From assembly GCA_017993505.1 (NCBI GenBank), contig JAGOMP010000016.1, positions 15,439 through 50,999 on the forward strand: a stretch of DNA of 35,561 nucleotides, read 5' to 3'. The notes beneath the pieces were generated by a model. The model was not told where the DNA came from, did no database searches, and worked only from the letters and a program-made list of their open reading frames with translations. Every line of letters begins with the position of its first letter. The stretch's first letter is position 1. The position numbers were made by a program, and so were the translations under genes. This DNA comes from Planctomycetota bacterium (GTDB lineage: Bacteria > Planctomycetota > Uabimicrobiia > Uabimicrobiales > JABWCH01). Below, one piece after another: positions 1 to 8,377 of the stretch.

Positions 1-306
1 TTTACAATGAAAACTTGTATTAAAAGCTATTTTTTACATCAATTTCTTGTGTATCTACGTGAACGAGTCCTTTGTCTGTAAGTTTCCAATGAGGAATCAC
101 TGGTAATGCTAAAAAAGACATCATCATGAATGCATTTTTGACGCCTGTACAAATTTACAATGAAAACTTGTATTAAAAGCTATTTTTTACATCAATTTCT
201 TGTGTATCTACGTGAACGAGTCCTTTGTCTGTAAGTTTCCAATGAGGAATCACTGGTAATGCTAAAAAAGACATCATCATAAATGCATTTTTGACGCCTG
301 TACAAA
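1..306. repeat. 153-bp direct tandem duplication covering the 3' end of ade
   Basis: Bases 1-153 and 154-306 are the same sequence apart from one difference seen by eye (G at 128, A at 281). The unit carries the last ~44 codons of ade, its stop codon and 19 bp beyond it. The left copy is therefore a dead 3' fragment lying downstream of the intact ade stop. The unit is 51 codons long, so the copy stays in the same frame. The window starts inside the repeat, so more copies may lie to the left, or the start of the contig may be an assembly overlap. Confidence 0.95.
20..153 (-). pseudogene. duplicated 3' fragment of adenine deaminase
   Basis: This fragment repeats the C-terminal ~44 codons of the neighbouring ade gene, including the stop codon at 20-22, and lies directly downstream of the real stop at 173-175. 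It has no start codon or ribosome binding site of its own and should not be translated. Near-identity to the parent implies a recent duplication or an assembly artefact. Confidence 0.75.
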
Positions 307-1903
307 TTTGTTGTGTGGCATGTTCTAGTATTTTTTTTTCTTGCACAACTTGTTCTGCGTTTTTATCCGACATAAGACCTGCAATAGGAAGTGGTAATGT
401 AGCAAGCGTTTTATTATTTTGAATTACACATAATCCACCTTGTATTTCTTGGATTTGTTCAATGGCAGTAAGCATGTTGGGAATGTCTGAACCTATCACA
501 ATAAGGTTATGGCTATCATGTGCTACAGTGGAAGCAAGAGCACCGTTTTTAAGTTGAAATCCAGAAACAAATCCTAACCCAATATTTTGTGATTGGGAAG
601 TAGCATGTCGTGTGAGAACAGCCATGTAAGCTACGTCTTGTTTTTCCATATCTTGTATGTCTAAAATTTTGCAATCAGTGAGTAGTTCTCCATCACGAAC
701 AACAATGGAACGTATTTGCCCAGTAGTAGGATATTGTTGGAAGCGTTCTTTGATGTTGGATGGTAGCATTATAGTAGATTTTATAAATTGTTTTTGCTCT
801 GTATAGGGAGAATATGCATCATTTTCTGCCATTCTTTTTCCATTTTCTGCGACTTTTTTACCTTGAAAATAAACTTCCTCTACTTGAAAATGATTCCAAT
901 CTGAAAATAGAATAAAATTTGCTGCATATCCTGGTGCAATTGCACCTAAGTTAGGCAATTGATAAAATGTAGATGGATTTAATGTCATTAAACGAATAGC
1001 TCTTGGCAAGTCAATGCCATGTGCACATAATCTTTGCAATGTGTAGTCTAAATGACCTTTTTCTAGTAATTCTTCAGGATGCCTATCATCAGAACAAATG
1101 CAAATTCGATGGACTGTGTTATTTTTGATTAAAGGAACAAGATTATCTAAATTGCGAGCTGCTGATCCGTCTCGAATGAAAATCCACATTCCTAATCGTA
1201 ATTTTTCTAGTGCTTCTTCCACAGAACTACATTCATGATCAGATTGAATGCCTGCATTTAAATATGCATTTAATTCTTTTCCTCGAACTAAGGGTGCATG
1301 ACCATCTCGGATGAAGCGGTGTTTTTCTGCCCATTCTAATTCTTGAATGACATTTTCTATGTTTAAGCAAACTCCAGGATAATTCATCATTTCACTCAAT
1401 CCTACAATTCGCTTTTTTCCATATTGTTGTAGTATGTTTTCTAATGCTTCTACGTCGATCTTTCCACCAGATGTTTCTAATAATGTTGCAGGAACACAAG
1501 AAGGAATCGTAAAAAATATATTCATGTCAACATTTTCAGAATCGTGCATCATAAAATCAAAACCAGCTCTATCTTGCACATTATAAATTTCGTGGGGATC
1601 TGTGATAATAGCACCTGTTCCATGTGGAACAACAACATGACTAAAATTTTTTGGTGTTAACATGGAAGATTCAATATGAATATGTGCATCGATAAAGGAA
1701 GGAGCAACAAAACGACCATTTACATGGATAATATGGTCTGCCTCCCCACCACAAAGCGACACAATATAGCCATTGGCAATTAAAATATCAGCGTCTATGA
1801 CTTCTTCGGTAAATGTACAAATGACTTTTGCATTTTTTAATAATAGATCACCTTTTTTTCTCCCCATAGCAACGTCAATGCTATGTTTCATGTTTTTATG
1901 CAT
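173..1903 (-). CDS. ade: Adenine deaminase (AdeC family)
   Basis: Cytoplasmic metal-dependent amidohydrolase that converts adenine to hypoxanthine and ammonia in purine salvage. The 576 residues match the usual family length. Visible family features are an N-terminal GRKKGDLLLKNAKV beta strand, the metal-binding HIHIESS motif near residue 75, the segment GTGAIITDPHEI around residue 95, SDDRHPEELLEKGHLD around residue 275, and a C-terminal domain containing VAHDSHNLIVIGSD. The ATG at 1901-1903 has AGGA seven bases upstream and is the chosen start; the ATG at residue 5 is an alternative. The gene is the last in the minus-strand run. Both ends are duplicated: a near-perfect 153-bp copy of the 3' end follows it, and two decayed copies of the 5' end precede it. 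Confidence 0.95.
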   Translation of the reverse strand: MHKNMKHSIDVAMGRKKGDLLLKNAKVICTFTEEVIDADILIANGYIVSLCGGEADHIIHVNGRFVAPSFIDAHIHIESSMLTPKNFSHVVVPHGTGAIITDPHEIYNVQDRAGFDFMMHDSENVDMNIFFTIPSCVPATLLETSGGKIDVEALENILQQYGKKRIVGLSEMMNYPGVCLNIENVIQELEWAEKHRFIRDGHAPLVRGKELNAYLNAGIQSDHECSSVEEALEKLRLGMWIFIRDGSAARNLDNLVPLIKNNTVHRICICSDDRHPEELLEKGHLDYTLQRLCAHGIDLPRAIRLMTLNPSTFYQLPNLGAIAPGYAANFILFSDWNHFQVEEVYFQGKKVAENGKRMAENDAYSPYTEQKQFIKSTIMLPSNIKERFQQYPTTGQIRSIVVRDGELLTDCKILDIQDMEKQDVAYMAVLTRHATSQSQNIGLGFVSGFQLKNGALASTVAHDSHNLIVIGSDIPNMLTAIEQIQEIQGGLCVIQNNKTLATLPLPIAGLMSDKNAEQVVQEKKILEHATQQICTGVKNAFMMMSFLALPVIPHWKLTDKGLVHVDTQEIDVKNSF

Positions 1904-2062
1904 ATTCTTTTCCTAATAAATAATCATTACCTTTTTTTGTAGCATAGCAATGTCTAAACTTAATGCATGTTTTTTTACATGTTACTTTGCTAACAAATAA
2001 TCATTGTTTTTTTGCGTCATAGCAAACGTCTAAGCTATGTTGCATGTTTTTACATGTTATTT
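1838..2062. repeat. three degenerate ~76-bp copies of the ade 5' end
   Basis: The first ~24 codons of ade (about 1838-1907) align with two upstream segments, 1911-1985 and 1986-2062. Shared blocks in each, on the plus strand, are a T-rich tract, CATAGCAA, GTC, and CATGTTTTT followed by ACATG or ATGCAT. The two upstream copies resemble each other more than either resembles the gene. They carry indels and stops, so they are not coding. The ade Shine-Dalgarno (TTAGGAAAAG on the minus strand) falls in the copy position equivalent to codons for LLKN. Confidence 0.8.
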
Positions 2063-2085
2063 TTAAATATCTGAAAAAAATTTCA

Positions 2086-2200
2086 AAGATAGATTACTAA
2101 AAAAATTCTTTTAATAATATTGTAAAAGACTTTAAAGATAGATTACTAAAAAAATTCTTTCAATAATATTGTAAAAAACTTCAAGATAGATTACTAAAAT
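2086..2200. repeat. ~49-bp tandem repeat, about 2.4 copies
   Basis: The block beginning AAGATAGATTACTAAAA recurs at about 2086, 2135 and 2183, with spacers ending in AATAATATTGTAAAA. The first two copies are nearly identical; the third breaks off after TTACTAAAATTC. It lies in the 396-bp gap between ade and the OPT transporter gene and has no open reading frame. That gap otherwise holds only the ade 5' copies and the hairpin at 2234-2267. Confidence 0.85.
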
Positions 2201-2233
2201 TCTAATTATAAATAAAAATGAAATGGTAAAATG

Positions 2234-2267
2234 TAAACCTATATTTCCACTTTGAAATATAGGTTTA
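2234..2267 (-). terminator. perfect 14-bp hairpin after the OPT gene
   Basis: AAACCTATATTTC at 2235-2247 pairs perfectly with 2254-2266, and T2234 with A2267, leaving a 6-base loop. It lies 33 bases past the OPT stop. On the minus strand an A/T-rich tract precedes it, but only a short T tract (ACATTTTACC) follows. It is a probable but not ideal Rho-independent terminator; it could also block plus-strand read-through. Confidence 0.55.
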
Positions 2268-2299
2268 AAAAAAAGTTCTTTGTTTGTTGTATATATTCT

Positions 2300-4057
2300 T
2301 TACATAGGCCAATAAAAATATATGATGCCTTGCACAATTCCCATAATTCCTTCTCCAGCAATGAGACCCGAAGCAATAGAATATGTATATTTTTCACATG
2401 ATGTAGGACTTTGTTTTTTCCAAATAAGCCAAATTAGAAGACTAATCAACATAGTGAGAGAATAATATGCAGGTAAAATAAAAGCAATTCCAATTCCTAA
2501 GCCACTAGGCATATATTTTTTACAAGAAGGAATTTTTTTAAGAATAGCAATAGAAGTACCTAGAAAAGTGGCAAGGAGTACAGCATACAGCGAATAGGGC
2601 GGAAGTGCATTTAGACCTTTTGTTAATAATTCTGCCATACTTTTCCATGCCATAGCAGAAGGAGCAGGAAGTTGGGGACTTCCAATTTGGTATGTGTGAG
2701 AAATAACGTAATAGACAGGAACAACAAAGACAACTCCAGCACAAATTCCGATGAGTTGACTGATAAATTGTTTTCTTTGGGAAGCTTGGAGTAAGTAGCC
2801 TGTTTTTAAATCTTGCATCATGTCTGCTGCTTGGGATGCACCAGCAGCAGTAATGCCTGCAGCCATTAAATTAGTAAGTGTGTGACCTGGTGCTAAACCT
2901 CCAAAAATAAGTTGTACAACTTTTCCAATGCCTCCAACGGGATTGATGTCTGTTTCTCCTATGGAACGTACTGCAACGATTGTCAATACACTAGAAAGAG
3001 CAATGGCAAAGAATGTAAAATACCAAGGGATTTGAAAAATAAATGCACTGATGCAACACGTGCAAATAGAAGCTATACATAATCCACCCATCCACCAATA
3101 GTAAGGGATTTGTTCTTTCGTAGATTCTAAAGAGATGCGTGATTTTTTTAAAGCTGAAAACGATTGTTTAGAAGATAATAAAAATGATGTGATAGATTCA
3201 GAAACCATAAAGGCCACTCCAGGCCAAATAAGCCAACCTAAAACACCATTTTTATAGGACATGATAGGGCCTGTTACCCATCCTTGGGAATAAGCTAGTG
3301 GACCTAAAATTCCCCATGCTAAAATAGCACCTAAACAAAGAGATAAGACTACTCTAGGACCAATTAAAAAAGTTGCACCTGTCAAAGCTGGACCAATATA
3401 TAAAGAAAATCCCCATGTTGCTAAAGTAGTTGCTATAACACCTAAAGGAAACCATGTAGGAAATGGTATTGTAGAAAGCCATGTGTGAAGCGATGGTCTT
3501 TCTAACATAGGAAAAAATGTGCTTCCTAAAGTAATAGTAGCTGCACATATAGCTGCAATGAGTAAACATTTTGTTTTTTGTAGGGCATCTTTTTGATCAC
3601 TTGCTAAAGCTAAAATAGTGACTGCAGTTGCTGTACCAGATGGAAAACGCAATTGTTCTACTTCAATCATTTGTTTACGTAAAGGAATGGCAAAGAATAC
3701 ACCTAAAAATGCAATGCAGAGTGCCCAAAGCAAAAGAGATTGCCAAGAAAGAGAATAGCCCAACATTTCCATAGCTGGAATAACTGCAGTTAAACCTGCA
3801 GCAGTTGCCATAGTTGCCGCACCAGAACCACTTGTTTGTGCAATGTTAGTTTCTAATACGGACAATTTATTTTTGGAAGCTGCAAATACAGAATAGGATA
3901 ATACAGCACACAATATAGATGCACCAAAATTAAGACCGAGTTTTAATCCAATATATACATTGGTGCATGCTACAATGCTACCTATAAAACAGCCAGTCAA
4001 TATAGCACGAAATGTAAATTGTCTTTCATTTTGTAAGGGTTGATATAGCGTATTCAT
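2300..4057 (-). CDS. OPT/YSL-family oligopeptide transporter
   Basis: Integral membrane transporter of the oligopeptide transporter (OPT) superfamily, which in bacteria is proposed to import small peptides or metal chelates by proton symport. The 585 residues form about 14 to 16 hydrophobic helices. The N-terminus QFTFRAILTGCFIGSIVA followed by NVYIGLKLGLNFGASI is typical of bacterial OPT proteins, as are LETNIAQTSGSGA (about residue 68), QLRFPSGTATA (about residue 135), and GGIGKVVQLIFGGLAPG (about residue 375). The length is slightly short for the family. The start ATG at 4055-4057 has AGGA about seven bases upstream. It is separated from the DUF3592 array by 130 bp with no clear terminator. 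The substrate cannot be inferred. Confidence 0.9.
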   Translation of the reverse strand: MNTLYQPLQNERQFTFRAILTGCFIGSIVACTNVYIGLKLGLNFGASILCAVLSYSVFAASKNKLSVLETNIAQTSGSGAATMATAAGLTAVIPAMEMLGYSLSWQSLLLWALCIAFLGVFFAIPLRKQMIEVEQLRFPSGTATAVTILALASDQKDALQKTKCLLIAAICAATITLGSTFFPMLERPSLHTWLSTIPFPTWFPLGVIATTLATWGFSLYIGPALTGATFLIGPRVVLSLCLGAILAWGILGPLAYSQGWVTGPIMSYKNGVLGWLIWPGVAFMVSESITSFLLSSKQSFSALKKSRISLESTKEQIPYYWWMGGLCIASICTCCISAFIFQIPWYFTFFAIALSSVLTIVAVRSIGETDINPVGGIGKVVQLIFGGLAPGHTLTNLMAAGITAAGASQAADMMQDLKTGYLLQASQRKQFISQLIGICAGVVFVVPVYYVISHTYQIGSPQLPAPSAMAWKSMAELLTKGLNALPPYSLYAVLLATFLGTSIAILKKIPSCKKYMPSGLGIGIAFILPAYYSLTMLISLLIWLIWKKQSPTSCEKYTYSIASGLIAGEGIMGIVQGIIYFYWPM

Positions 4058-4187
4058 ATGGATCCTATTATATTTTATTTAGATGAATGAAACAAATGTT
4101 GGCAATAATATATAATAACAGAAAAAAAAGAAAGGAACTAAATATTGCAATTATATGCAACGATACAAAGGAAAAAAGTTGTTTATT

Positions 4188-5294
4188 TTAATGGATATAC
4201 TCTTCATCTTTATGGGTAAAAATTCGGCTTTCATATGGTCTTTGTGCATGGTATAAAATGTTAATGCTTGCCCCTTGTTTTAATTGGCGATTTTGTAGTA
4301 TATCTTGTACTTCACAATAACCTTGAAAAATATTGTCTTTCGTAGAAGAGAGATATTTATATTTAATAACAAACACAGGATAGTTTTCTATATAATTTTT
4401 GTTACCACTTCTACTTTTTAGTTTCTTCACTATTGTACGTTTTTCTAATTGTGCATATGTAACTAAAGCTGCTGCTAGCACTGCGTATTCATAGAAATTT
4501 TGTTCCATTTTTAGAGCAATATATGCAAAGGCAAGCAACAAAAATCCTATTCCATATCCTATAAAATAGAACCAATTAGGAATATTTTCTGGAAAACCTT
4601 GTATGTTGCATAGGATTATTTGTATGAAAAAAGTTATGCCAATAGCAAGGAGTGCTCCTATTGTCATTAGGACTGGGCATAAAGAAAAAAAATGAAAAAG
4701 GGAAATGTGTCTTTGTTTGCCAATAAGAGGGGATATCGTTGCATCGTTCAAAAATCTTGGATAGTTATCCAATTCGTAATTCGCAATCCATGTATCCCAC
4801 CAAGGACAAATCAAAGGTTTTTCTTCACGATCTGGATCATATAATATATGAATTTTACTACCAATGCATAGATGTTGCAATATTCCCTCTACATTATCTT
4901 CATCAATAGTAATTGTTTCTCCTCTTTCCGTTTGAAATTGATACTGTATACTACGGGAAAATATGGTGTTTGGTGATTCATCTTCTTGTTTTAATAATTC
5001 TTCGAATGTTCTATGTATTCTTAATGAATACGGTTGTGTAATCATAGCTTTTGTATGAATTCCATTTCCTAAAAAATATTTCAATCTTCTCATTTTTTTT
5101 AGTAAAGAAAAAATAAAAATTAATCCACCAATGGACGCTAAACCACTTATTATAGCTATCAGCACATTCAGATAACCCATACTGTCTATTTTTGGAAAGT
5201 ATATTAGAAAGAGATAAGAGATCATTATTAAAATAGAAGTTCCAATAATAGCACCAATAAAGCCATTTAGATACGTTTTTATATATAATTTCAT
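4188..5294 (-). CDS. P1: four-helix membrane protein with two DUF3592-like domains
   Basis: Function unknown. The ATG at 5292-5294 opens with MKLYIKTYLN, like every other copy, and has AAGGA six bases upstream; a TTG 12 codons earlier is unlikely. The 368 residues show TM1 (11-33), TM2 (43-65), a first beta domain (80-165, ending GSKIHILYDPD), a linker with CPWWDTWIANYELD, TM3 (206-228), TM4 (242-262) and a second beta domain (272-358, YLSSTKDNIFQG then INILYHAQRP). The two-beta-domain layout resembles Pfam DUF3592, where a Y-x-Y strand is followed by a V/I-x-V-x-YDP strand; this assignment is from memory. Loop 1 has one LKQEDES unit and loop 2 is basic. It is the last copy in the transcription direction. 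Confidence 0.85.
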   Translation of the reverse strand: MKLYIKTYLNGFIGAIIGTSILIMISYLFLIYFPKIDSMGYLNVLIAIISGLASIGGLIFIFSLLKKMRRLKYFLGNGIHTKAMITQPYSLRIHRTFEELLKQEDESPNTIFSRSIQYQFQTERGETITIDEDNVEGILQHLCIGSKIHILYDPDREEKPLICPWWDTWIANYELDNYPRFLNDATISPLIGKQRHISLFHFFSLCPVLMTIGALLAIGITFFIQIILCNIQGFPENIPNWFYFIGYGIGFLLLAFAYIALKMEQNFYEYAVLAAALVTYAQLEKRTIVKKLKSRSGNKNYIENYPVFVIKYKYLSSTKDNIFQGYCEVQDILQNRQLKQGASINILYHAQRPYESRIFTHKDEEYIH

Positions 5295-5400
5295 TCTTAT
5301 TCCTTTTGCAATCCTTAGAAAAATAAACAAAACAATCTATATTTTATTCTGTGTAGGAATAAACCCAATATTGCAGTTTATATGAAGAAAGTTATTTATT

Positions 5401-6525
5401 TTAATGGATATATTTTTTATCATAAGAAGTAAAAAGTCGGCTTTCATGTGGTTTTTGCACATGGTATAAAATTTCAATTTCTGCCCCTTTTTTTAATTCA
5501 CGGCTTTCTGGTGTATCTTGTAATTCACAAGAACCTTGAAAAAGGTTGTTTTCCGTAGAAGAGAGAAATTGATATTCAATAATAATTACAATATAGGTTT
5601 CTGTATAAGTTCTGGTACCACTCTTATATTTTATTTCCCTTACTCTTGTACGTGTTTCTATTTGTGTAGATGTAACTAAAGCTACTGTTCGCACTGCGTA
5701 TTCATAGAAATCTCGTTCCGTTTTTAGCTCAGCATATGAACAGTAAAGCAATAAGAATCCAGTTCCATATCCTACGAAATAGATCCAATTAGGAAAATTT
5801 TCAGGGAAACCTTGCGTGTTACTTAGGAATATGTGTACGAAAAAACTCATGCCAATAAACATAAGTGCTACTATTATTAATATGAGTGACATAAAAGAAA
5901 AACAATAAAAGAGGGGAATATGTCTTTGTTTGCCAACAAGAGGAGCATCGGTAATAAATCTTGGATATTTATCCAATTCGTGTTTGGCAATCCATTCCTC
6001 CCATTCAAGACAAATCATAGCATGTTTTTCATCATATGCATCATACAATATATGAAATTTACTGCCAACGGTTAGATGTGGAAATATATTAAAGGTGTTT
6101 TTTTTATCAATAGTAACTATTTGATCTTTTTTATTTTTAAATTGATACTGTAGAAAGTGGGAATATGTTTCGGTGTCTAGTGATTTTTTTTCTTCTCGTG
6201 ATAATTTTTCTAATAATTTTTCTAATGATGTTTTATGCCTGAATAATGGATGAGATTTTATCATCATAGCTTGTGCATGAATTCCATTTTCTAAAAAATA
6301 CTTTAATTTTTTCATTTGAATTATAAAGTAAACAGCTAAAATCAATCCACCAATGGCAAAAAAAACACCTACCATAATACATAACACTGAAAACGTAATG
6401 ATGGTGAATGCATCGTCTAATCCTGGCAAGGATACTAGAATGAAATAAGTGATCACTATTGAACCGATAGACATAATAATGGTGAAGAGGATGCTATTTA
6501 GATATGTTTTTAGATGTAATTTCAT
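5401..6525 (-). CDS. P2: DUF3592-like tandem paralogue
   Basis: Full-length copy of 374 residues from the ATG at 6523-6525 (MKLHLKTYLN); an in-frame TTG five codons upstream abuts AAGGA, so the start is slightly uncertain. It has four hydrophobic helices and two beta domains as in P1. Loop 1 is long and charged (LEKLLEKLSREEKKSLDTE) but is not a clean QEDES repeat. The domain 1 end motif is divergent: KFHILYDAYDEKHAMIC and LEWEEWIAKHELD replace the usual YDPDDEE and PWWDEWIANNELD. Domain 2 is regular (YQFLSSTENNLFQGSCELQD, EIEILYHVQKP). It is the second-to-last copy in transcription order. Function unknown. Confidence 0.85.
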   Translation of the reverse strand: MKLHLKTYLNSILFTIIMSIGSIVITYFILVSLPGLDDAFTIITFSVLCIMVGVFFAIGGLILAVYFIIQMKKLKYFLENGIHAQAMMIKSHPLFRHKTSLEKLLEKLSREEKKSLDTETYSHFLQYQFKNKKDQIVTIDKKNTFNIFPHLTVGSKFHILYDAYDEKHAMICLEWEEWIAKHELDKYPRFITDAPLVGKQRHIPLFYCFSFMSLILIIVALMFIGMSFFVHIFLSNTQGFPENFPNWIYFVGYGTGFLLLYCSYAELKTERDFYEYAVRTVALVTSTQIETRTRVREIKYKSGTRTYTETYIVIIIEYQFLSSTENNLFQGSCELQDTPESRELKKGAEIEILYHVQKPHESRLFTSYDKKYIH

Positions 6526-6640
6526 TTTATTTTTTTTCAATCCTTAGGAGGATAAACAAAATAATTTTTTATTAGAGAAAGGAGTGAATCAAATGTTAGA
6601 AATAATATATGCAATGAAAGAAAGAAAAAAGTTGTTCATT

Positions 6641-7186
6641 TTAATGGATATATTTTTTATCTTTAGGGGTCAAAAGACGGCTATCATCTGGTCTTTTTGC
6701 ATGGTATACAATTGCAATTTTATCACCTTTTTTTAATTCGCGGTTTGTTGGCGTATCTTGTAAGTCGCAAGAACCATAGAAAATATTGTCTTCACTAGAA
6801 GAGAGAAATTGATATTCAATAAAAACCACAGTATATGTTTCTGTATAAATTTCTGGACTCACATTATTACTATTTCTTTCCCTCACTATTATACATGTTT
6901 CTACTTGTGCAGTTATAATTAAAGCTACTGTTCGAATTGCGTATTCATAGAAATTTTGTTGTTTTTTTAAGGAAGAATATACGATAGCAAAAGGCAAGAA
7001 TCCAATTCCATATCCTATGAAATAGAACCAGTGAGGAATAACTGGAAAACCTTGCATTTTGCTTAGTGTTGTATGTATGAAAAAAATCATACCAATAAAA
7101 GAAAGTCCTAACAATGTTATTATAAGTGACAAAGGAGAAAAAAAACGAAATAATGGAATGTGTCTTTGTTTGCCAAGATTGTTCAT
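6641..7186 (-). CDS. P3: N-terminally truncated DUF3592-like paralogue
   Basis: A 181-codon frame corresponding only to the second half of the family: GKQRHIPLF, TM3, TM4 and the second beta domain ending ILLTPKDKKYIH-like residues. It starts one base after the P4 stop (TAA-A-ATG). The ATG and the next codons match the 3' flank that follows other copies, so the start codon appears to have been made by a fusion between the P4 3' flank and the middle of another copy. There is no clear ribosome binding site; translation would need coupling to P4 termination. It may be a remnant rather than a functional gene. The helix hairpin and soluble domain it would encode are intact. Confidence 0.55.
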   Translation of the reverse strand: MNNLGKQRHIPLFRFFSPLSLIITLLGLSFIGMIFFIHTTLSKMQGFPVIPHWFYFIGYGIGFLPFAIVYSSLKKQQNFYEYAIRTVALIITAQVETCIIVRERNSNNVSPEIYTETYTVVFIEYQFLSSSEDNIFYGSCDLQDTPTNRELKKGDKIAIVYHAKRPDDSRLLTPKDKKYIH

Positions 7187-7187
7187 T

Positions 7188-8267
7188 TTAGTAGATATAT
7201 TTTTTATCTTTAGGGGTCAAAAGACGGCTATCATATGGTCTTTGTGCATGGTATAAAATTTCAATTTCTGATCCTTTTTTCAATTCACGGTATTCTGGTG
7301 TATCTTGTAATTCACAATAACCTTGAAAAATGTTGTCTTCACTAGAAGAGAGAAATTGATATGCAACTAAAATCACAGTATACGTCATTTCTTTGTGATG
7401 TATTCTATTCTTCTTTCCATGATGTCTTCTCCTCGTCTCGTCTATTGTGCGTATTTCTACTCGTTGAACTAAAGCTACTGTTTGTACTGCATATTCATAA
7501 AACTTTTGTTCCACCTTTAAGATACAATATACAACGAAAAGAAATAAGAATAACACCCCATATACTATGAAACGCATCACAGTAGGAACATTTTCCTGTA
7601 ATTCAAGAGATATGATAAACATGCTTATAAAACTAAACAATAACAATGTTATTATAAGTGACAAAGGAGAAAAAAAACGAAATAATGGAATGTGTCTTTG
7701 TTTACCAACAGTAGGGGTAGTAGCAATCTCTGTTATAAATTTTGGATATGCATATAATTCATTATTAGCAATCCATTCATCCCACCAAGGACAAATTAAA
7801 GGTTTTTCTTCATCATCTGGATCATATAATATATGAATTTTACTGCCTACACATAGATGTTGCAATATTCCATCTACGCTATCTTCTTCAATAGTAATTG
7901 TTTCTCCTCTTTCTGTTTGAAATTGATACTGTATACTGTAAGACAATATGGTATTTGGTGATTCATCTTCTTGTTTTGATAATTCTTTGAATGAGCTATA
8001 TCTTTTTAATGGATACGGTTTTGTAATCACAGCTTTTGTATGAATTCCATTCTTTAATAAATGTTTTAATCTTTTCATTTTTTTTAGCATTAAAACAGTA
8101 CCAATCAATCCTGTAATCAAGATAATAGCAACTATTGTACATGGAAATACTTTTACAATGCATAAACCATCTGAAAATAAAAAGACAAAGAAGAGTACTA
8201 ATGCAAAGCAAGTAGCAATAAAACTACCGATAAATCCTCTTAGATATGTTTTTATATGTAATTTCAT
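7188..8267 (-). CDS. P4: DUF3592-like tandem paralogue
   Basis: Full-length copy of 359 residues starting MKLHIKTYLRGF at the ATG 8265-8267, with AAGGA six bases upstream. Four helices and two beta domains are present. Loop 1 has one SKQEDES unit. Loop 2 is strongly basic, with RRRHHGKKNRIHHK between the second domain's first strand and YQFLSSSEDN. Domain 1 ends GSKIHILYDPDDEEKPLICPWWDEWIANNEL. A 63-base block (7641-7703) is identical to 7109-7171 in P3, and the last ~70 bases nearly match the P3 end, marking recent duplication or conversion. Function unknown. Confidence 0.85.
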   Translation of the reverse strand: MKLHIKTYLRGFIGSFIATCFALVLFFVFLFSDGLCIVKVFPCTIVAIILITGLIGTVLMLKKMKRLKHLLKNGIHTKAVITKPYPLKRYSSFKELSKQEDESPNTILSYSIQYQFQTERGETITIEEDSVDGILQHLCVGSKIHILYDPDDEEKPLICPWWDEWIANNELYAYPKFITEIATTPTVGKQRHIPLFRFFSPLSLIITLLLFSFISMFIISLELQENVPTVMRFIVYGVLFLFLFVVYCILKVEQKFYEYAVQTVALVQRVEIRTIDETRRRHHGKKNRIHHKEMTYTVILVAYQFLSSSEDNIFQGYCELQDTPEYRELKKGSEIEILYHAQRPYDSRLLTPKDKKYIY

Positions 8268-8377
8268 TCTTATTCCTTTAGCAATTTTTAGAAAAATAAA
8301 TAAAACAATCTATGTTTTATTCAATGAATGAAACAAATCGTGGCAATTATATATAATGAAAGAAAAAATCATTTATT

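Noticed and set aside
2086..2200. CRISPR or origin iterons in the ade/OPT gap
   Set aside because: Only 2.4 contiguous copies, no spacers, no replication gene nearby.
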